A DNA stretch of 64,000 nucleotides from Microbacter sp. GSS18 (GCA_029319145.1 CP119753.1:2604001-2668000); one strand, 5' to 3'. Counted from the first letter of the stretch, positions 1 to 8,842 are shown. Numbers and translations are program-made. Notes: a model not told the origin generated them from the sequence alone.

Positions 1-775
1 CGTCGGCATCCCCCATGTCGCGCCACTTGAGCTGACGCCGGTCGTCGAAGTCGAGCACGTTGGCGCTGGGCAGCACGTGCACGTCGGCACCCCCGGTCTT
101 GCCGTCCCGGACCGAGGCGAAGCGGTGCCGGCGAGAGATCTCGAACGCGATGAGCGCGGGCTCCCAGAACTTCGTCGGAGCCCGCAGCGGCTGCTCCACG
201 CGGCCGACCTGCAGCACGTAGATCTCGCTGGCGCCCAGTTCGACAGCGCGGTCGACCGGAATGGAGTTGACCAGACCGCCGTCGTAGAAGTGCTCGCCGT
301 CGATCTCCACCGGTGCGAACAGTCCCGGGATCGCGGCGGATGCGGCGAGCGCGTCGACGACCGGCCCCGACGTGAACCATCGCTCGGCCGCCCGCTCGAT
401 GGAGGCGGCGACGCACTGGAACGGAACATCGAGGTCCTCGATCGCGACCTCGCCCAGCGCCCCGCGGGCGAGGTCGCGGAGCGCGTCCGGGTCGTTCAGG
501 CCCACGCGCAGTCGCACCGCCGTGCGCACGCGGTCGAGCATCCTGCCGCCGAGGAAGCCGGTCTCGCCGATCTCGCGCCACAGACGCTCCAAGCTCATCA
601 CCCCGACCGGGCCGGGGTCCGCGGCGAACACCGCTCCGTTGAGCGCACCGATCGAGGTTCCGATCACGATGTCGGGGCTGATGCCCGCTTCGACCAGGGC
701 ACGCAGCATCCCGACCTCGACGGCCCCCCACTTGCCTCCGCCGCCGAGGACGAAGGCGCACCGCGGCGCGCTCAT
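1..775 (-). CDS. patatin-like phospholipase family protein (3' end cut by window)
   Basis: Serine acyl hydrolase of the bacterial patatin/RssA type, expected to cleave acyl esters of lipids. The oxyanion-hole glycine run (FVLGGGGKWGA, residues 8-18) sits at the very N-terminus. The nucleophile elbow GTSIG follows at about residues 39-43, and the catalytic Asp lies in DGGLVNSIPVD near residue 170, so the Ser-Asp dyad is complete. The ATG at 773-775 lies just before the glycine-rich motif, as is normal for short patatins. There is no signal peptide, so it is cytosolic or membrane-peripheral. At least 258 codons are present and the C-terminus lies outside the window. Natural substrate unknown. 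Confidence 0.9.
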   Translation of the reverse strand, partial: MSAPRCAFVLGGGGKWGAVEVGMLRALVEAGISPDIVIGTSIGALNGAVFAADPGPVGVMSLERLWREIGETGFLGGRMLDRVRTAVRLRVGLNDPDALRDLARGALGEVAIEDLDVPFQCVAASIERAAERWFTSGPVVDALAASAAIPGLFAPVEIDGEHFYDGGLVNSIPVDRAVELGASEIYVLQVGRVEQPLRAPTKFWEPALIAFEISRRHRFASVRDGKTGGADVHVLPSANVLDFDDRRQLKWRDMGDAD

Positions 776-1012
776 CGCAGTCCCTTCCGCACCCAGCGAG
801 CGGGCGCCTCCGGTGCTCACGCTAGCGCCTGATCCCGCCGCCGTCACGGGCCGGAGGGCCTGTTCGGCCGCCCCGTGGGCGGCATCCGCCACGACGTCGG
901 GACTGGCGCCTCGAAGCAGAAGAGCATCAGCGCGTCCACGGCGAGCGGGGGCTCGCCGTAGAGACGGAAGGTCGAGCACGCTACGTTGAGGCTGACGCAG
1001 GGGGGCGTGATC

Positions 1013-1462
1013 GTGAGCAGCGGTGTGGTCGAGAACGGGCGTAGCCGATACGAGGGCGACATCGCACGCCGGCGCCGGCGGCTGACGTGGGAGGTGGGCC
1101 TGCGGTCGTTCACGATGCAGGCAACGTGGCTCGTCGTCCTCGCCGCCGGTGCTGCGGTTCCGCTCGCCGCGGCGCTCGGATGGCCGGAATGGGTGGCTCC
1201 GGTTCTCGGATTCGCCATCGTCGTGGCCACGGGGATCGAGAAGATCTTCGGCAGGACCACGGATGCCGCGGTGGCCGTGGACGCCCTTCGTCGCCGGCTT
1301 GATCGTGAACGCCGCAAGCGCGACGCCCGCAGCGGGTCCGACGAGGCGGATGCCGACGGCTTCGACGCCTATGTCCGCGGGTGCGAGCGGGCCATCGCGG
1401 AGTTCGATGACTCGATGCTCGCCTACACGAAGAAGGCGACGGGGCGCGACGACGACGAATGA
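1013..1462 (+). CDS. small two-TM protein, DUF4231/SLATT-like
   Basis: 149-residue protein with a basic N-terminus, two adjacent hydrophobic helices (about residues 37-55 and 60-78) and a charged C-terminal helical tail rich in Arg/Asp/Glu. This layout resembles DUF4231/SLATT two-TM proteins; the family call is by architecture only. GTG 1013 was chosen because AGGGGGG (999-1005) lies 7 bases before it; GTG 1007 and TTG 986 are in-frame alternatives. It is divergent from the patatin gene. SLATT proteins are sometimes effectors in nucleotide-signalling defence systems, but no cyclase or SLOG gene is adjacent, so no role is assigned. Confidence 0.7.
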   Translation: MSSGVVENGRSRYEGDIARRRRRLTWEVGLRSFTMQATWLVVLAAGAAVPLAAALGWPEWVAPVLGFAIVVATGIEKIFGRTTDAAVAVDALRRRLDRERRKRDARSGSDEADADGFDAYVRGCERAIAEFDDSMLAYTKKATGRDDDE

Positions 1463-1475
1463 GCCGGCCCCGCGG

Positions 1476-2471
1476 TCACCACCCCAGCTCGGGCCAGCCG
1501 TCGGCGTCCCACCCCACGGGCGACAGCCCGAGGCGGAACTGCCCGTTCAGATCGGCGTCGTACCAGTGGAACGCCATGATGCCGTCGGCGATGGACTGTC
1601 CGCCGGGCCCGATGCGCGAGCCGTCGGTCTCGAGCAGCACGGTTCCGCCTCCGTCGAGGAGCGGAACGCCCTCGCGGTCGACGAACGGCCCCGTGGGTGC
1701 GTCCGCGCGGCCGACCGCGATTCGGTAGGTGCTGTCGGCGCCGCGGCAGCAGCTGTCGAACGAGACGAACAGGAACCAGTCGCCGTCGTGCTCGAGCAGG
1801 TAGGGCGCCTCGACGGCGTTGGGCGGCTCGCGCCGATCGGCCAGGCGCAGCGGTTCGGCGTCGTCGGCGCGCAGTCCGCTCGGCCATTCGAGCTCGATCA
1901 TGCGGATGCCGCTCCAGAAGGAGCCGAACGCCATGAACGGCGTCCCCTCGTCGTCGGTCACGACACCCGGGTCGATCGCATTGAAGTCGTCATCGGGGCT
2001 CGACGCGATCACGGGCCCCTGGTCGATCCACGCGTAGTCGGGATCGTCGGGATCGAGCGTCGTGTTGGTGGCGAGGGCGATCACCGACGTGTTCTTGCCG
2101 AACGTCGACGCCGAGTAGTACAGGTACCAGGTGCCGCCGTGCTCGACGAGCTCGGGCGCCCACAGGTTGTCCACGCCGCGCACCTGCTCCCGGATCCAGT
2201 CGGGCTTGGTCTCCCACACCTCGCCCTCGTAGCGCCACGCCTGCCCGTCCTGGCTCGAGCGCACCTGGATGTTGCCGTTCGCGATCGTCCCGTTGCCGGT
2301 GGAGTAGACGTACCACGTGCCGTCCTGGACGGCGAGGGCCGGGTCATGCGTGGCGAGGTCGCCCTCGAGCTCCCCCGGACCGCCCGAGCACGCGGCGAGG
2401 GTCGCCGCGAGAAGGCCGACGGACGCGGCTGCGATCCACCGGGTCAGCCGCGTCCGCCGAGTCATGCGCAT
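1476..2471 (-). CDS. GH43 arabinan endo-1,5-alpha-L-arabinanase, lipoprotein
   Basis: Extracellular, membrane-anchored glycoside hydrolase family 43 enzyme of 331 residues that should cut the alpha-1,5-arabinan backbone. The N-terminus has Arg residues, a hydrophobic helix and lipobox LAAC with Cys28. The five-bladed propeller carries the family's three acidic residues: Asp43 (THDPA, general base), Asp167 (NAIDPG, pKa modulator) and Glu221 (VEAPYL, general acid). ATG 2471 shares its A with the TGA stop of the preceding GH51 gene (TGATG), which fixes the start and indicates translational coupling. It is the last gene of the arabinan operon, so oligo-arabinosides made at the surface would be imported by the upstream ABC transporter. 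Confidence 0.9.
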   Translation of the reverse strand: MRMTRRTRLTRWIAAASVGLLAATLAACSGGPGELEGDLATHDPALAVQDGTWYVYSTGNGTIANGNIQVRSSQDGQAWRYEGEVWETKPDWIREQVRGVDNLWAPELVEHGGTWYLYYSASTFGKNTSVIALATNTTLDPDDPDYAWIDQGPVIASSPDDDFNAIDPGVVTDDEGTPFMAFGSFWSGIRMIELEWPSGLRADDAEPLRLADRREPPNAVEAPYLLEHDGDWFLFVSFDSCCRGADSTYRIAVGRADAPTGPFVDREGVPLLDGGGTVLLETDGSRIGPGGQSIADGIMAFHWYDADLNGQFRLGLSPVGWDADGWPELGW

Positions 2472-3982
2472 CAGCCGAGCGCGATCGCCGTCCACGACAC
2501 GGGGGGCAGCGTGACGGTCAGCGTGCCGTCCGCCACAGCCGCGGTGTCGTTGGTCTTCGGCGCTACACGTGCGCGGTCCTCGAGCGTGTTCTTGGCGTAC
2601 ACGTCCTCGTCCCAGATGGCGTGGGTCTCGAGCACCGACACGTCACCGAGCGCCGAGACGTCGGCGGTGACGGTGATCGCCTCGGTCTGGCTGCGGTTGA
2701 CGAGGAACACGGCGCTGCGGCCGGTCTCGGCGTCGTGGGTGGCGACCGCGTCGACCAGTGGCACCTCGCCGTAGACCTCGGTGGTGTACGTCGGCGCGTC
2801 GAGCTTGAGCTGCAGCGCGTCGCCCTGCGCGAGGCGCGAGGTGACCGAGAACGGGAAGAACGTCGTCTGCTTCCAGGCCGGCCCGCCGGGCTCGGTCATG
2901 ATCGGCGCGATGACGTTCACGAGCTGTGCGAGCGACGCGCTCGTGACGCGGTCGGCGTGCTTGAGCAGCGAGATCATCAGGTTGCCGAAGACGACGGCAT
3001 CCGCCACCGAGTAGACGTCCTCGAGCAGCCGAGGGGCGACCGGCCAGTTGTCGATCCCCTCGATCTTGTCCACGCCGTGGAACCGCTCGATGTACCAGAC
3101 GTTCCACTCGTCGAACGAGATGTTGATCTTCTTCTTCGACCCGCGCACGGCGCCGACGTGGTCGGCCGTGGCCACGACGGTCTCGATGAAGCCGTCCATG
3201 TCGACCGCCGAGGCCAGGAAGCTGGCCAGGTCGCCGCCCCGCTCCTCGTAGTACGCATGGCACGAGATGTAGTCGACGTCGTCGTACGTGTGGGTGAGCA
3301 CAGTGCGCTCCCACTCGCCGAAGGTCGGCATGTGGGCGGACGACGAGCCGCACACGACGAGCTCGATCGAGGGGTCGAGCTGACGCATGCCCTTGGCCGC
3401 CATCGACGCGACCTTGCCGTAGTCGTCCGCCGACCGGTGGCCGAGCTGCCACGGCCCGTCCATCTCGTTGCCGAGGCACCACATGCGCACGTCGAAGGGG
3501 TCGGTCTTGCCGTTGGCGACGCGCTGGTCGCTGAGCGCGGTGCCCGAGCGGATGTTGGAGTACTCCAGCAGATCGATCGCCTCGAGCGTGCCGCGCGTGC
3601 CGAGGTTGACGGCCATCATGAGGTCGCTGCCGACCTTGTCGAGCCAGCCCGAGAACTCGTGGAGGCCCACCTCGTTCGTCTCGGTGGAGTGCCACGCGAG
3701 GTCCAGGCGACGGGGACGGTCCTCGACGGGACCGACGGAGTCCTCCCACCGGAAGCCCGAGACGAAGTTGCCGCCCGGGTAGCGGATGGTCGAGACGCCG
3801 AGCTCGGTGACCAGGTCGATGACGTCCTGACGGAAGCCCTCGGCATCCGCCGTCTCGTGACCGGGTTCGTAGATGCCGTCGTAGACGTGGCGGCCGAGGT
3901 GCTCGACGAAGCCGCCGAAGAGCTTGCGCTGGATGGGGCCGATCGCGAAGTGCGGGTCGACCGTGATGCGTGCGGAAGGCAT
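2471..3982 (-). CDS. abfA: alpha-N-arabinofuranosidase (GH51)
   Basis: Intracellular family 51 retaining arabinofuranosidase, 503 residues (normal size), releasing L-arabinose from imported arabino-oligosaccharides. It begins MPSARITVDPHFAIGPIQRK, typical of the family. The acid/base is Glu173 (LGNEMDGPW) and the nucleophile Glu292 (FDEWNVWY). RYPGGNFVSGF (68-78) is the conserved strand near the active site, and the C-terminal third forms the beta-sandwich. No signal peptide. The ATG at 3980-3982 has a GA-rich leader and follows the permease gene after a 62-bp gap. It is co-transcribed with the sugar transporter and ends overlapping the GH43 gene. Confidence 0.95.
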   Translation of the reverse strand: MPSARITVDPHFAIGPIQRKLFGGFVEHLGRHVYDGIYEPGHETADAEGFRQDVIDLVTELGVSTIRYPGGNFVSGFRWEDSVGPVEDRPRRLDLAWHSTETNEVGLHEFSGWLDKVGSDLMMAVNLGTRGTLEAIDLLEYSNIRSGTALSDQRVANGKTDPFDVRMWCLGNEMDGPWQLGHRSADDYGKVASMAAKGMRQLDPSIELVVCGSSSAHMPTFGEWERTVLTHTYDDVDYISCHAYYEERGGDLASFLASAVDMDGFIETVVATADHVGAVRGSKKKINISFDEWNVWYIERFHGVDKIEGIDNWPVAPRLLEDVYSVADAVVFGNLMISLLKHADRVTSASLAQLVNVIAPIMTEPGGPAWKQTTFFPFSVTSRLAQGDALQLKLDAPTYTTEVYGEVPLVDAVATHDAETGRSAVFLVNRSQTEAITVTADVSALGDVSVLETHAIWDEDVYAKNTLEDRARVAPKTNDTAAVADGTLTVTLPPVSWTAIALG

Positions 3983-4044
3983 GAGTGTGCTTTCTTTCGT
4001 GCTTGTGGGGATGAAGAGGGACGGATGCCGGCGCGGCGCCGGGC

Positions 4045-4992
4045 TCAGGACTTGACGCCGCCGATGGCGAGGCCCCCTTGCCAGTAGCGCTGCAGGAACA
4101 GGAACGACAGGATCAGCGGCACCACCGAGATGAAGGCGCCCGACGTGATGAGGTTCCACACCTGCTCGCCGCCGGCGCCGGCGTTGGACAGGGTGAGCCA
4201 TCGGTTGAGACCGACGGTGACGGGGAGCGTGTCGGGGCTCGTGAGCATCGCGAGCGGGAGGAAGAAGTTGTTCCACGTGCCGACGATGCTCAGCAGCAGC
4301 ACGGTGACGATCGCGGGCCGCAGCAGCGGGAACACGACCTGCAGGAAGGTGCGCCACTCGCCGGCGCCGTCGATGCGCGCCGCCTCGAGCAGTTCGTCGG
4401 GGATGGCGTCCTGCGTGTAGACGCGCATGAGGTACACCCCGAACGGGTTCAGCAGCGACGGCAGGATCACCGCCCAGCCGGTGTTGATGAGCCCGTACTG
4501 GCTGAGCAGCATGAACTGCGGGATCACCAGAGCCGTCAGCGGCACCATGACCGAGCCGAGGATGATCGCGAAGATCACGTTGCGGCCCTTGAAGGAGTAC
4601 TTCGCGAACCCGTAGCCGGCGAGGACCGCCACGATGGTCGCCCCGATGCCCGCCGTGAACGAGTAGAGGAAGGAGTTGCCGAGCCACGTCCAGTAGATGC
4701 CGTTCTGGTGCTCGAACAGACCCTGGATGTTCGTGAAGAACGACGAGGGGTTGTCGAACCAGAAGGCGGGGCTCGAGAACAGGCTCCCGGTGCTCTTCGT
4801 CGACGCGACGATGAGCCACCAGATCGGCACCACGAAGTAGAAGGCCATGATGACCAGCAGAACGTGCGAGCCGATCTTGCGCCCGCCGGTCGCGGGGCCG
4901 TGCTCGGTGCGGCGGCGGTCGCGCCGGCGCTGCTTGGGGTCGGTCGTGACGAGCTCGGTGTCGAGGGTTCCGGGGTTCAGGACGGCGGCCAT
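4045..4992 (-). CDS. carbohydrate ABC transporter permease (MalG/AraQ type)
   Basis: Inner-membrane subunit of a CUT1 sugar importer, 315 residues with six predicted TM helices. The N-terminal tail (about 40 residues) is hydrophilic and Arg-rich. The EAA loop that docks the ATPase is ELLEAARIDGAGEWRTF, near residues 203-219. ATG 4992 overlaps the TGA of the upstream permease (TGATG), so the two permeases are coupled. No ATP-binding subunit is encoded nearby. In actinobacteria such CUT1 systems usually share a common MsiK-type ATPase, so this transporter probably does too (inference). Confidence 0.93.
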   Translation of the reverse strand: MAAVLNPGTLDTELVTTDPKQRRRDRRRTEHGPATGGRKIGSHVLLVIMAFYFVVPIWWLIVASTKSTGSLFSSPAFWFDNPSSFFTNIQGLFEHQNGIYWTWLGNSFLYSFTAGIGATIVAVLAGYGFAKYSFKGRNVIFAIILGSVMVPLTALVIPQFMLLSQYGLINTGWAVILPSLLNPFGVYLMRVYTQDAIPDELLEAARIDGAGEWRTFLQVVFPLLRPAIVTVLLLSIVGTWNNFFLPLAMLTSPDTLPVTVGLNRWLTLSNAGAGGEQVWNLITSGAFISVVPLILSFLFLQRYWQGGLAIGGVKS

Positions 4993-5921
4993 CACTTCAG
5001 TCCACTCTGCTTGCGGGTCAGGAACAGGAACCCGAACGACCCGATGAACACGACCATCGCGAGGGCGAACGCGATCGTGGACGCGTAGTTGAACTGGCTG
5101 TAGCTGAAGGCCAGCGCGTACGCGTACATGTTCGGCGTGTAGTCGGCGGGGAGGGCGCCGGAGGCGACGCTGCGCAGCACGGTCGGCTCGGTGAAGAACT
5201 GGAGCGTGCCGATGAGGGCGAAGGTGATGACCATCACCATGGACGACGAGATCATCGGGACCTTGACGCGTGTCGCGATCTGCCAGCCGTTGGCGCCGTC
5301 GATGCGCGCCGCCTCGTAGATCGAGGGGTCGATCGCCCGGAGCGCGGCGTAGATGATGATCATGTAGTAGCCCGCCCATTGCCACGTGACGACGTTGACG
5401 AGGCTGAAGAAGATCGTGTCGCTCGAGAAGAAGCTCGGTGCTTCGAGCCCGAACAGCTCGAAGATCGTGCCGGCCGGGCCGAAGCGCGGGCTGTAGAGGA
5501 AGCTCCACATCAGCGTGCCGATGACGACGGGGATCGCGTACGGCGCGAAGATCAGCAGCCGCGACAGCTTCGACAGCCACGTCGCGAGGTTGTCCAGCAG
5601 CAGCGCCGCGGCGAGCGCGACGAGCAGCTGCACGGGGATCATGACGATCGCGTACAGCGCGACGCGTCCGAGGCCGCCGAGGAAGAGCGGGTCGGTGAAG
5701 GCCTTGATGTAGTTCTCGAGGCCGACGAAACGGGTGCCCGTCGCGAGGGTCGAGCTGTACAGGCTCATGCCGAACGCGTAGGCGAGGGGGAAGACGAGGA
5801 AGGCTGCGAAGACAACCAGGAACGGGGTGACGAACACCCAGCCGACCTTCTGGCGGCGTTCGGTGGCGCTGCGTCGTCGTCGAGGCGGCGCGGCCGGGGC
5901 GTCGATGACGGTCGTCGTCAT
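4992..5921 (-). CDS. sugar ABC transporter permease (MalF/AraP type)
   Basis: Partner permease of the arabinoside importer, 309 residues and six TM segments after a short basic N-terminus. The EAA motif is SIYEAARIDGANGWQIATRV in the second half. ATG 5921 was chosen because AAGGGA lies 8-13 bases upstream and the protein starts MTTTVIDAPAAPPRRRR. An upstream in-frame extension to 6032 would translate the GTGGTGGATC repeat block and is rejected. It lies between the binding-protein gene and the second permease. Confidence 0.93.
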   Translation of the reverse strand: MTTTVIDAPAAPPRRRRSATERRQKVGWVFVTPFLVVFAAFLVFPLAYAFGMSLYSSTLATGTRFVGLENYIKAFTDPLFLGGLGRVALYAIVMIPVQLLVALAAALLLDNLATWLSKLSRLLIFAPYAIPVVIGTLMWSFLYSPRFGPAGTIFELFGLEAPSFFSSDTIFFSLVNVVTWQWAGYYMIIIYAALRAIDPSIYEAARIDGANGWQIATRVKVPMISSSMVMVITFALIGTLQFFTEPTVLRSVASGALPADYTPNMYAYALAFSYSQFNYASTIAFALAMVVFIGSFGFLFLTRKQSGLK

Positions 5922-5940
5922 GGCGATTCCCTTCGGTTCG

Positions 5941-6030
5941 GTGGATCGGGGTGGGGCCCCGAAGTGGTGGATCGCGGGCACGGAGCCCGGGTGGTGGATC
6001 GCCCGGGCCGAGGTCCGGGGGTGGTGGATC
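5941..6030. repeat. GTGGTGGATC direct repeats in the binding-protein/permease gap
   Basis: The octamer GTGGATCG or its longer form GTGGTGGATCGC occurs four times, at 5941-5948, 5964-5975, 5991-6002 and 6021-6030, spaced 23-30 bp within a G-rich non-coding gap. No protein is supported here. On the transcribed (minus) strand they read as GATCCACCAC elements. Confidence 0.7.
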
Positions 6031-6056
6031 ACGTGGCGGACGGTGCCCGCCGGGGT

Positions 6057-6082
6057 GGGGCCGGCCCCGGAGGACCGGCCCC
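6057..6082 (-). terminator. intra-operon GC hairpin after the binding-protein gene
   Basis: GGGGCCGG (6057-6064) pairs with CCGGCCCC (6075-6082) across a 10-nt loop, starting 8 bases downstream of the solute-binding protein stop on the minus strand. There is no U-tract. Such a stem commonly stabilises the abundant binding-protein message or partly attenuates permease expression. Confidence 0.5.
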
Positions 6083-6089
6083 GTGGCGA

Positions 6090-7424
6090 TCAGTTCGTCA
6101 GCTCGAAGCCCTGATCGGTGGCGTACTGCTCCAGAGTGGCCTGCAGGTCGTCCAGCGCGGTACCGGCATCCTTCGAGCCGTCCACGACGACCGCCGTGAC
6201 CTCTTCCTGCAGCTGGTCGTAGGCGTAGTTCTGGAAGGGGCTGAACGTGAAGCCGGGGTAGCCCGCGGCCGCCTCGAGGAACACGTCCTTGTTGATCTGC
6301 TGACCGCCGAAGAACGGGTCCTCGCGCTCGACGAAGTAGTCCGACTCGAGGATCGGGACCCACTGGGGCCACAGCGAGGCCTCTTCGACGCCGATCTTCC
6401 AGGCCTCTTCGGTGCCGAAGATCTCCTTCGCCACGAGCGCCGAGGCCTCGACGTCCTCGGCCTGCGTCGTCACGGCGAAGGTCGAGCCGCCCCAGTTGAT
6501 CTGGACGGGGTTGTCGACATCCCACTGCGGAACCGGGGCGGCACGCCACTCGGCGGTGTCATCCGTGCCCTCGAGGCCCTTCAGGTAGCCGGGGCCCCAC
6601 GCGGCGGCGATGTAGATGGCGTAGGTGCCGTCGACGAGCATCGTGTTGTAGTCGGCGGTGAAGGCCTCGTCGGTGGCGACCAGGCCCTTGCTGGTCAGGT
6701 CGTTCCAGTACGCCAGGACGTCCTTGGAGCCGGCGTCGTTGACGTCGATGCCGATCTCGAGCGGGTTGGCGCTGTCATAGGTGAAGGGCACGTTGCCGGC
6801 CTGCGCGAACAGGGCCTGCGTGTAGGCGCGGCCGTTCGGGGGGAAGTCGGCGAAGACGCCGGGGGCGCCGGCATCCTGCAGCTTCTGGGCGGCGTCGGCG
6901 AACTCGTCCCACGTGGTCGGCACCTCGATGCCGTACTCGTCGAGGATGTCCTGTCGGTAGAGCATGCCCATGGGGCCGCCGTCGACCGGGATGGCGTAGA
7001 CGGCCGAGCCGCTCGAGACGTCCTTCCACGAGCCCTCGGTGTAGTCGCCCTTCACGTCGTTCGCGCCGTACTCGGTCAGGTCGACCAGGCCGTCGCGGAT
7101 CGTGAAGCTCGCCAGCACCTCCGACTCGAGCATGATGACATCCGGTGCGCCGCTGCCCGACTCCAGAGCCGTCGAGAACTTCGTGTACTCGTCGTTGCCC
7201 TGGCCGGCGTTGGTCCAGCAGACCTGGACGTCGTCGTGGGTCTCGTTGAACAGGTCGACGACCTGGTCGAACGCGGGGTACCACGCCCACACGCTGACCT
7301 GCGTGGCGTCGGGGTTGAGGATCTCGTTGGTGCAGGACTCTGCAGCGGATCCGCCCGCGCATCCTGTCAGTGCGGCCGTGGCGACGGCGGCGACGCCGAG
7401 CCCGGCAAGAACCTTCGACTTCAT
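6090..7424 (-). CDS. extracellular solute-binding protein, family 1 (sugar ABC transporter)
   Basis: Lipid-anchored substrate-binding protein of 444 residues, first gene of the arabinan transport operon. The signal sequence MKSKVLAGLGVAAVATAAL ends in lipobox LTGC, and the rest is a periplasmic-binding-type fold (WAWYPAFDQVVDLFN near the N-terminus, GGSTFAVT in the second lobe). ATG 7424 has AGGAAG about 11 bases upstream; the longer frame to 7466 lacks a ribosome site. The adjacent GH51 and GH43 genes imply arabino-oligosaccharides as ligand, but ligand identity is not visible in the sequence. Confidence 0.93.
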   Translation of the reverse strand: MKSKVLAGLGVAAVATAALTGCAGGSAAESCTNEILNPDATQVSVWAWYPAFDQVVDLFNETHDDVQVCWTNAGQGNDEYTKFSTALESGSGAPDVIMLESEVLASFTIRDGLVDLTEYGANDVKGDYTEGSWKDVSSGSAVYAIPVDGGPMGMLYRQDILDEYGIEVPTTWDEFADAAQKLQDAGAPGVFADFPPNGRAYTQALFAQAGNVPFTYDSANPLEIGIDVNDAGSKDVLAYWNDLTSKGLVATDEAFTADYNTMLVDGTYAIYIAAAWGPGYLKGLEGTDDTAEWRAAPVPQWDVDNPVQINWGGSTFAVTTQAEDVEASALVAKEIFGTEEAWKIGVEEASLWPQWVPILESDYFVEREDPFFGGQQINKDVFLEAAAGYPGFTFSPFQNYAYDQLQEEVTAVVVDGSKDAGTALDDLQATLEQYATDQGFELTN

Positions 7425-7516
7425 TGGCTGTGTGCTTCCTCTCGCGGTGCAAACACCGGTGTTCACGGAGTGGTCGCGGGGCCGTCGCGGGGATTGCTCC
7501 TCGCTGAGTCCTGCGA

Positions 7517-7545
7517 TTTACAACGTTAGAAGTAAACGTTGTAAA
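7517..7545 (-). promoter_or_regulatory. promoter of the arabinan operon with paired LacI-type operators
   Basis: A perfect 11-bp inverted repeat, TTTACAACGTT (7517-7527) and AACGTTGTAAA (7535-7545), is separated by 7 bp. On the minus strand it contains TTTACA (7545-7540) as -35 and TGTAAA (7522-7517) as -10, 17 bp apart, 93 bp or more upstream of the binding-protein start. Each arm is a half-variant of the 12-bp palindrome TACAACGTTGTA found before the lacI-type gene, so repressor binding would cover the whole promoter. Confidence 0.75.
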
Positions 7546-7584
7546 CGACATGTTGCCGCCGCATCCGGCAGATGTCAAGGGTGC

Positions 7585-8622
7585 TCAGGAAGATTTCGGA
7601 GCGAGCTCGCGCTCCAGCGCCGGCGCCGACTCGCGCTCGGCGATGCGGAACTCCGCCAGCTGCAGCGACCGGTGGTCCTCGGTCGGATTCGCGATGCGAT
7701 CCAGCAGCGTCCGCACGGCGGTCCCGGCGATCCAGCGCCGCCCGGGGTCGACCGTCGTCAGCGACGGGATCGAGTACTTCGCCTCGTCCAGGTCGTCCCA
7801 GCCGATGACGTGCACGTCACCCGGCACGTCGATTCCAGCCTCCTGCAGCACGCGCATGGCGCCCAGGGCGAGCGTGTCGTTGAGACCGAAGACGGCGTCG
7901 AAGTCGACCCCTCGGGCGAGCAGCTCGCGCATGGCCGTCGCGCCGTTGGCCCGGTGCCACGTGGTCGTGTACGACAGCAGGTCCTCGTCGTACGGGATGC
8001 GGGCGGCCTCGAGCCCCTGGCGATATCCGCTCGTGCGCAGTCCCGCCGAGCCGATGATCTCGCCCTCATGCGCGCCCACGACGGCGATCCGTCGCCGGCC
8101 GTTCGCGATCAGGTACTCCGTCGCCGCGCGCGCACCGTCGACGTTCTGCATCGTGACATGGTCGACCGGCCCGTCGAAGATCCGCTCGCCGAGAAGGACC
8201 ATCGGATACGGCACCGAGAGCGCGTCGACATCCTCCTGCCCCATCCCGAGCGGGCTGAAGATGAGCCCGTCGGTGAGCTTCAGGCGGGGGCTGCGCAGCA
8301 GATCCAGCTCCCGCCGGCGGTCGGCGCCGGTCTGCTCCACGAGCACCACGACTCCGGCCTTCTCGGCCTCGGCGATGACGTCGGCCGCGAGCTCGGCGAA
8401 GTACGACAGCCCGAGGTCGGGGACGGCGAGCGCGATCGCCCCGGTCTTGCCCGAGCGCAGGTTGCGCGCGGTGAGGTTGGGCGTGTAGCCGAGTTCGGCG
8501 ATGGCCGCCTGGACCTTCTCGCGCGTGGCCGGACGGACGTGCGGATAGTCGTTGATGACGTTCGAGACCGTCTTGATCGACACCCCGGCCAGCCGGGCGA
8601 CGTCGTGAAGCGTTGCGGCCAT
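7585..8622 (-). CDS. LacI family transcriptional regulator
   Basis: 345-residue repressor. The helix-turn-helix is at residues 4-23 (TLHDVARLAGVSIKTVSNVI) with the hinge helix around 45-60 (TARNLRSGKTGAIAL), followed by a periplasmic-binding-like sugar sensor (DGLIFSPLGM, GLNDTLALGAM). It is encoded immediately upstream of the arabinan operon on the same strand and should repress it until an arabinoside ligand binds. The palindrome TACAACGTTGTA 35 bp before its own start suggests autoregulation; the related sites at 7517-7545 are the likely operon operators. Confidence 0.93.
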   Translation of the reverse strand: MAATLHDVARLAGVSIKTVSNVINDYPHVRPATREKVQAAIAELGYTPNLTARNLRSGKTGAIALAVPDLGLSYFAELAADVIAEAEKAGVVVLVEQTGADRRRELDLLRSPRLKLTDGLIFSPLGMGQEDVDALSVPYPMVLLGERIFDGPVDHVTMQNVDGARAATEYLIANGRRRIAVVGAHEGEIIGSAGLRTSGYRQGLEAARIPYDEDLLSYTTTWHRANGATAMRELLARGVDFDAVFGLNDTLALGAMRVLQEAGIDVPGDVHVIGWDDLDEAKYSIPSLTTVDPGRRWIAGTAVRTLLDRIANPTEDHRSLQLAEFRIAERESAPALERELAPKSS

Positions 8623-8656
8623 GCAGCCTCCTCGGGATCAACTGTACCCGAGCGAG

Positions 8657-8668
8657 TACAACGTTGTA
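8657..8668 (-). promoter_or_regulatory. LacI-type operator TACAACGTTGTA
   Basis: Perfect 12-bp palindrome TACAACGTTGTA with the central CG typical of LacI/GalR operators, 35 bp upstream of the regulator's ATG. It shares its core with the two arms at 7517-7545, so it is the best consensus site for this repressor. Confidence 0.75.
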
Positions 8669-8842
8669 GAGAATCCTTCAGGACCGCTCGTTCATCGCCC
8701 GCCGCCGAAGCCCCGGCGCGCAGCATCCGAGCTTCGGAGATCGACCCGTAGCGCGGAGCATCCGTCCTGGATCACCCGCGTTCAGCGGCAGTCTCCGAGG
8801 TTCGGATGCTCGATCCACACCGGCGCCGACCTGAGTCACCAC

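Noticed and set aside
1..1462. Patatin plus SLATT-like pair as a CBASS-type anti-phage system
   Set aside because: No CD-NTase, SLOG, CapW or ubiquitin-like accessory gene is present, the genes are divergent, and the patatin resembles ordinary RssA-type hydrolases.
5922..6032. N-terminal extension of the MalF-type permease through the GTGGTGGATC repeats
   Set aside because: It would add repeated IHHP-type residues before a normal permease start; the ATG at 5921 has a good ribosome site and fits family length.
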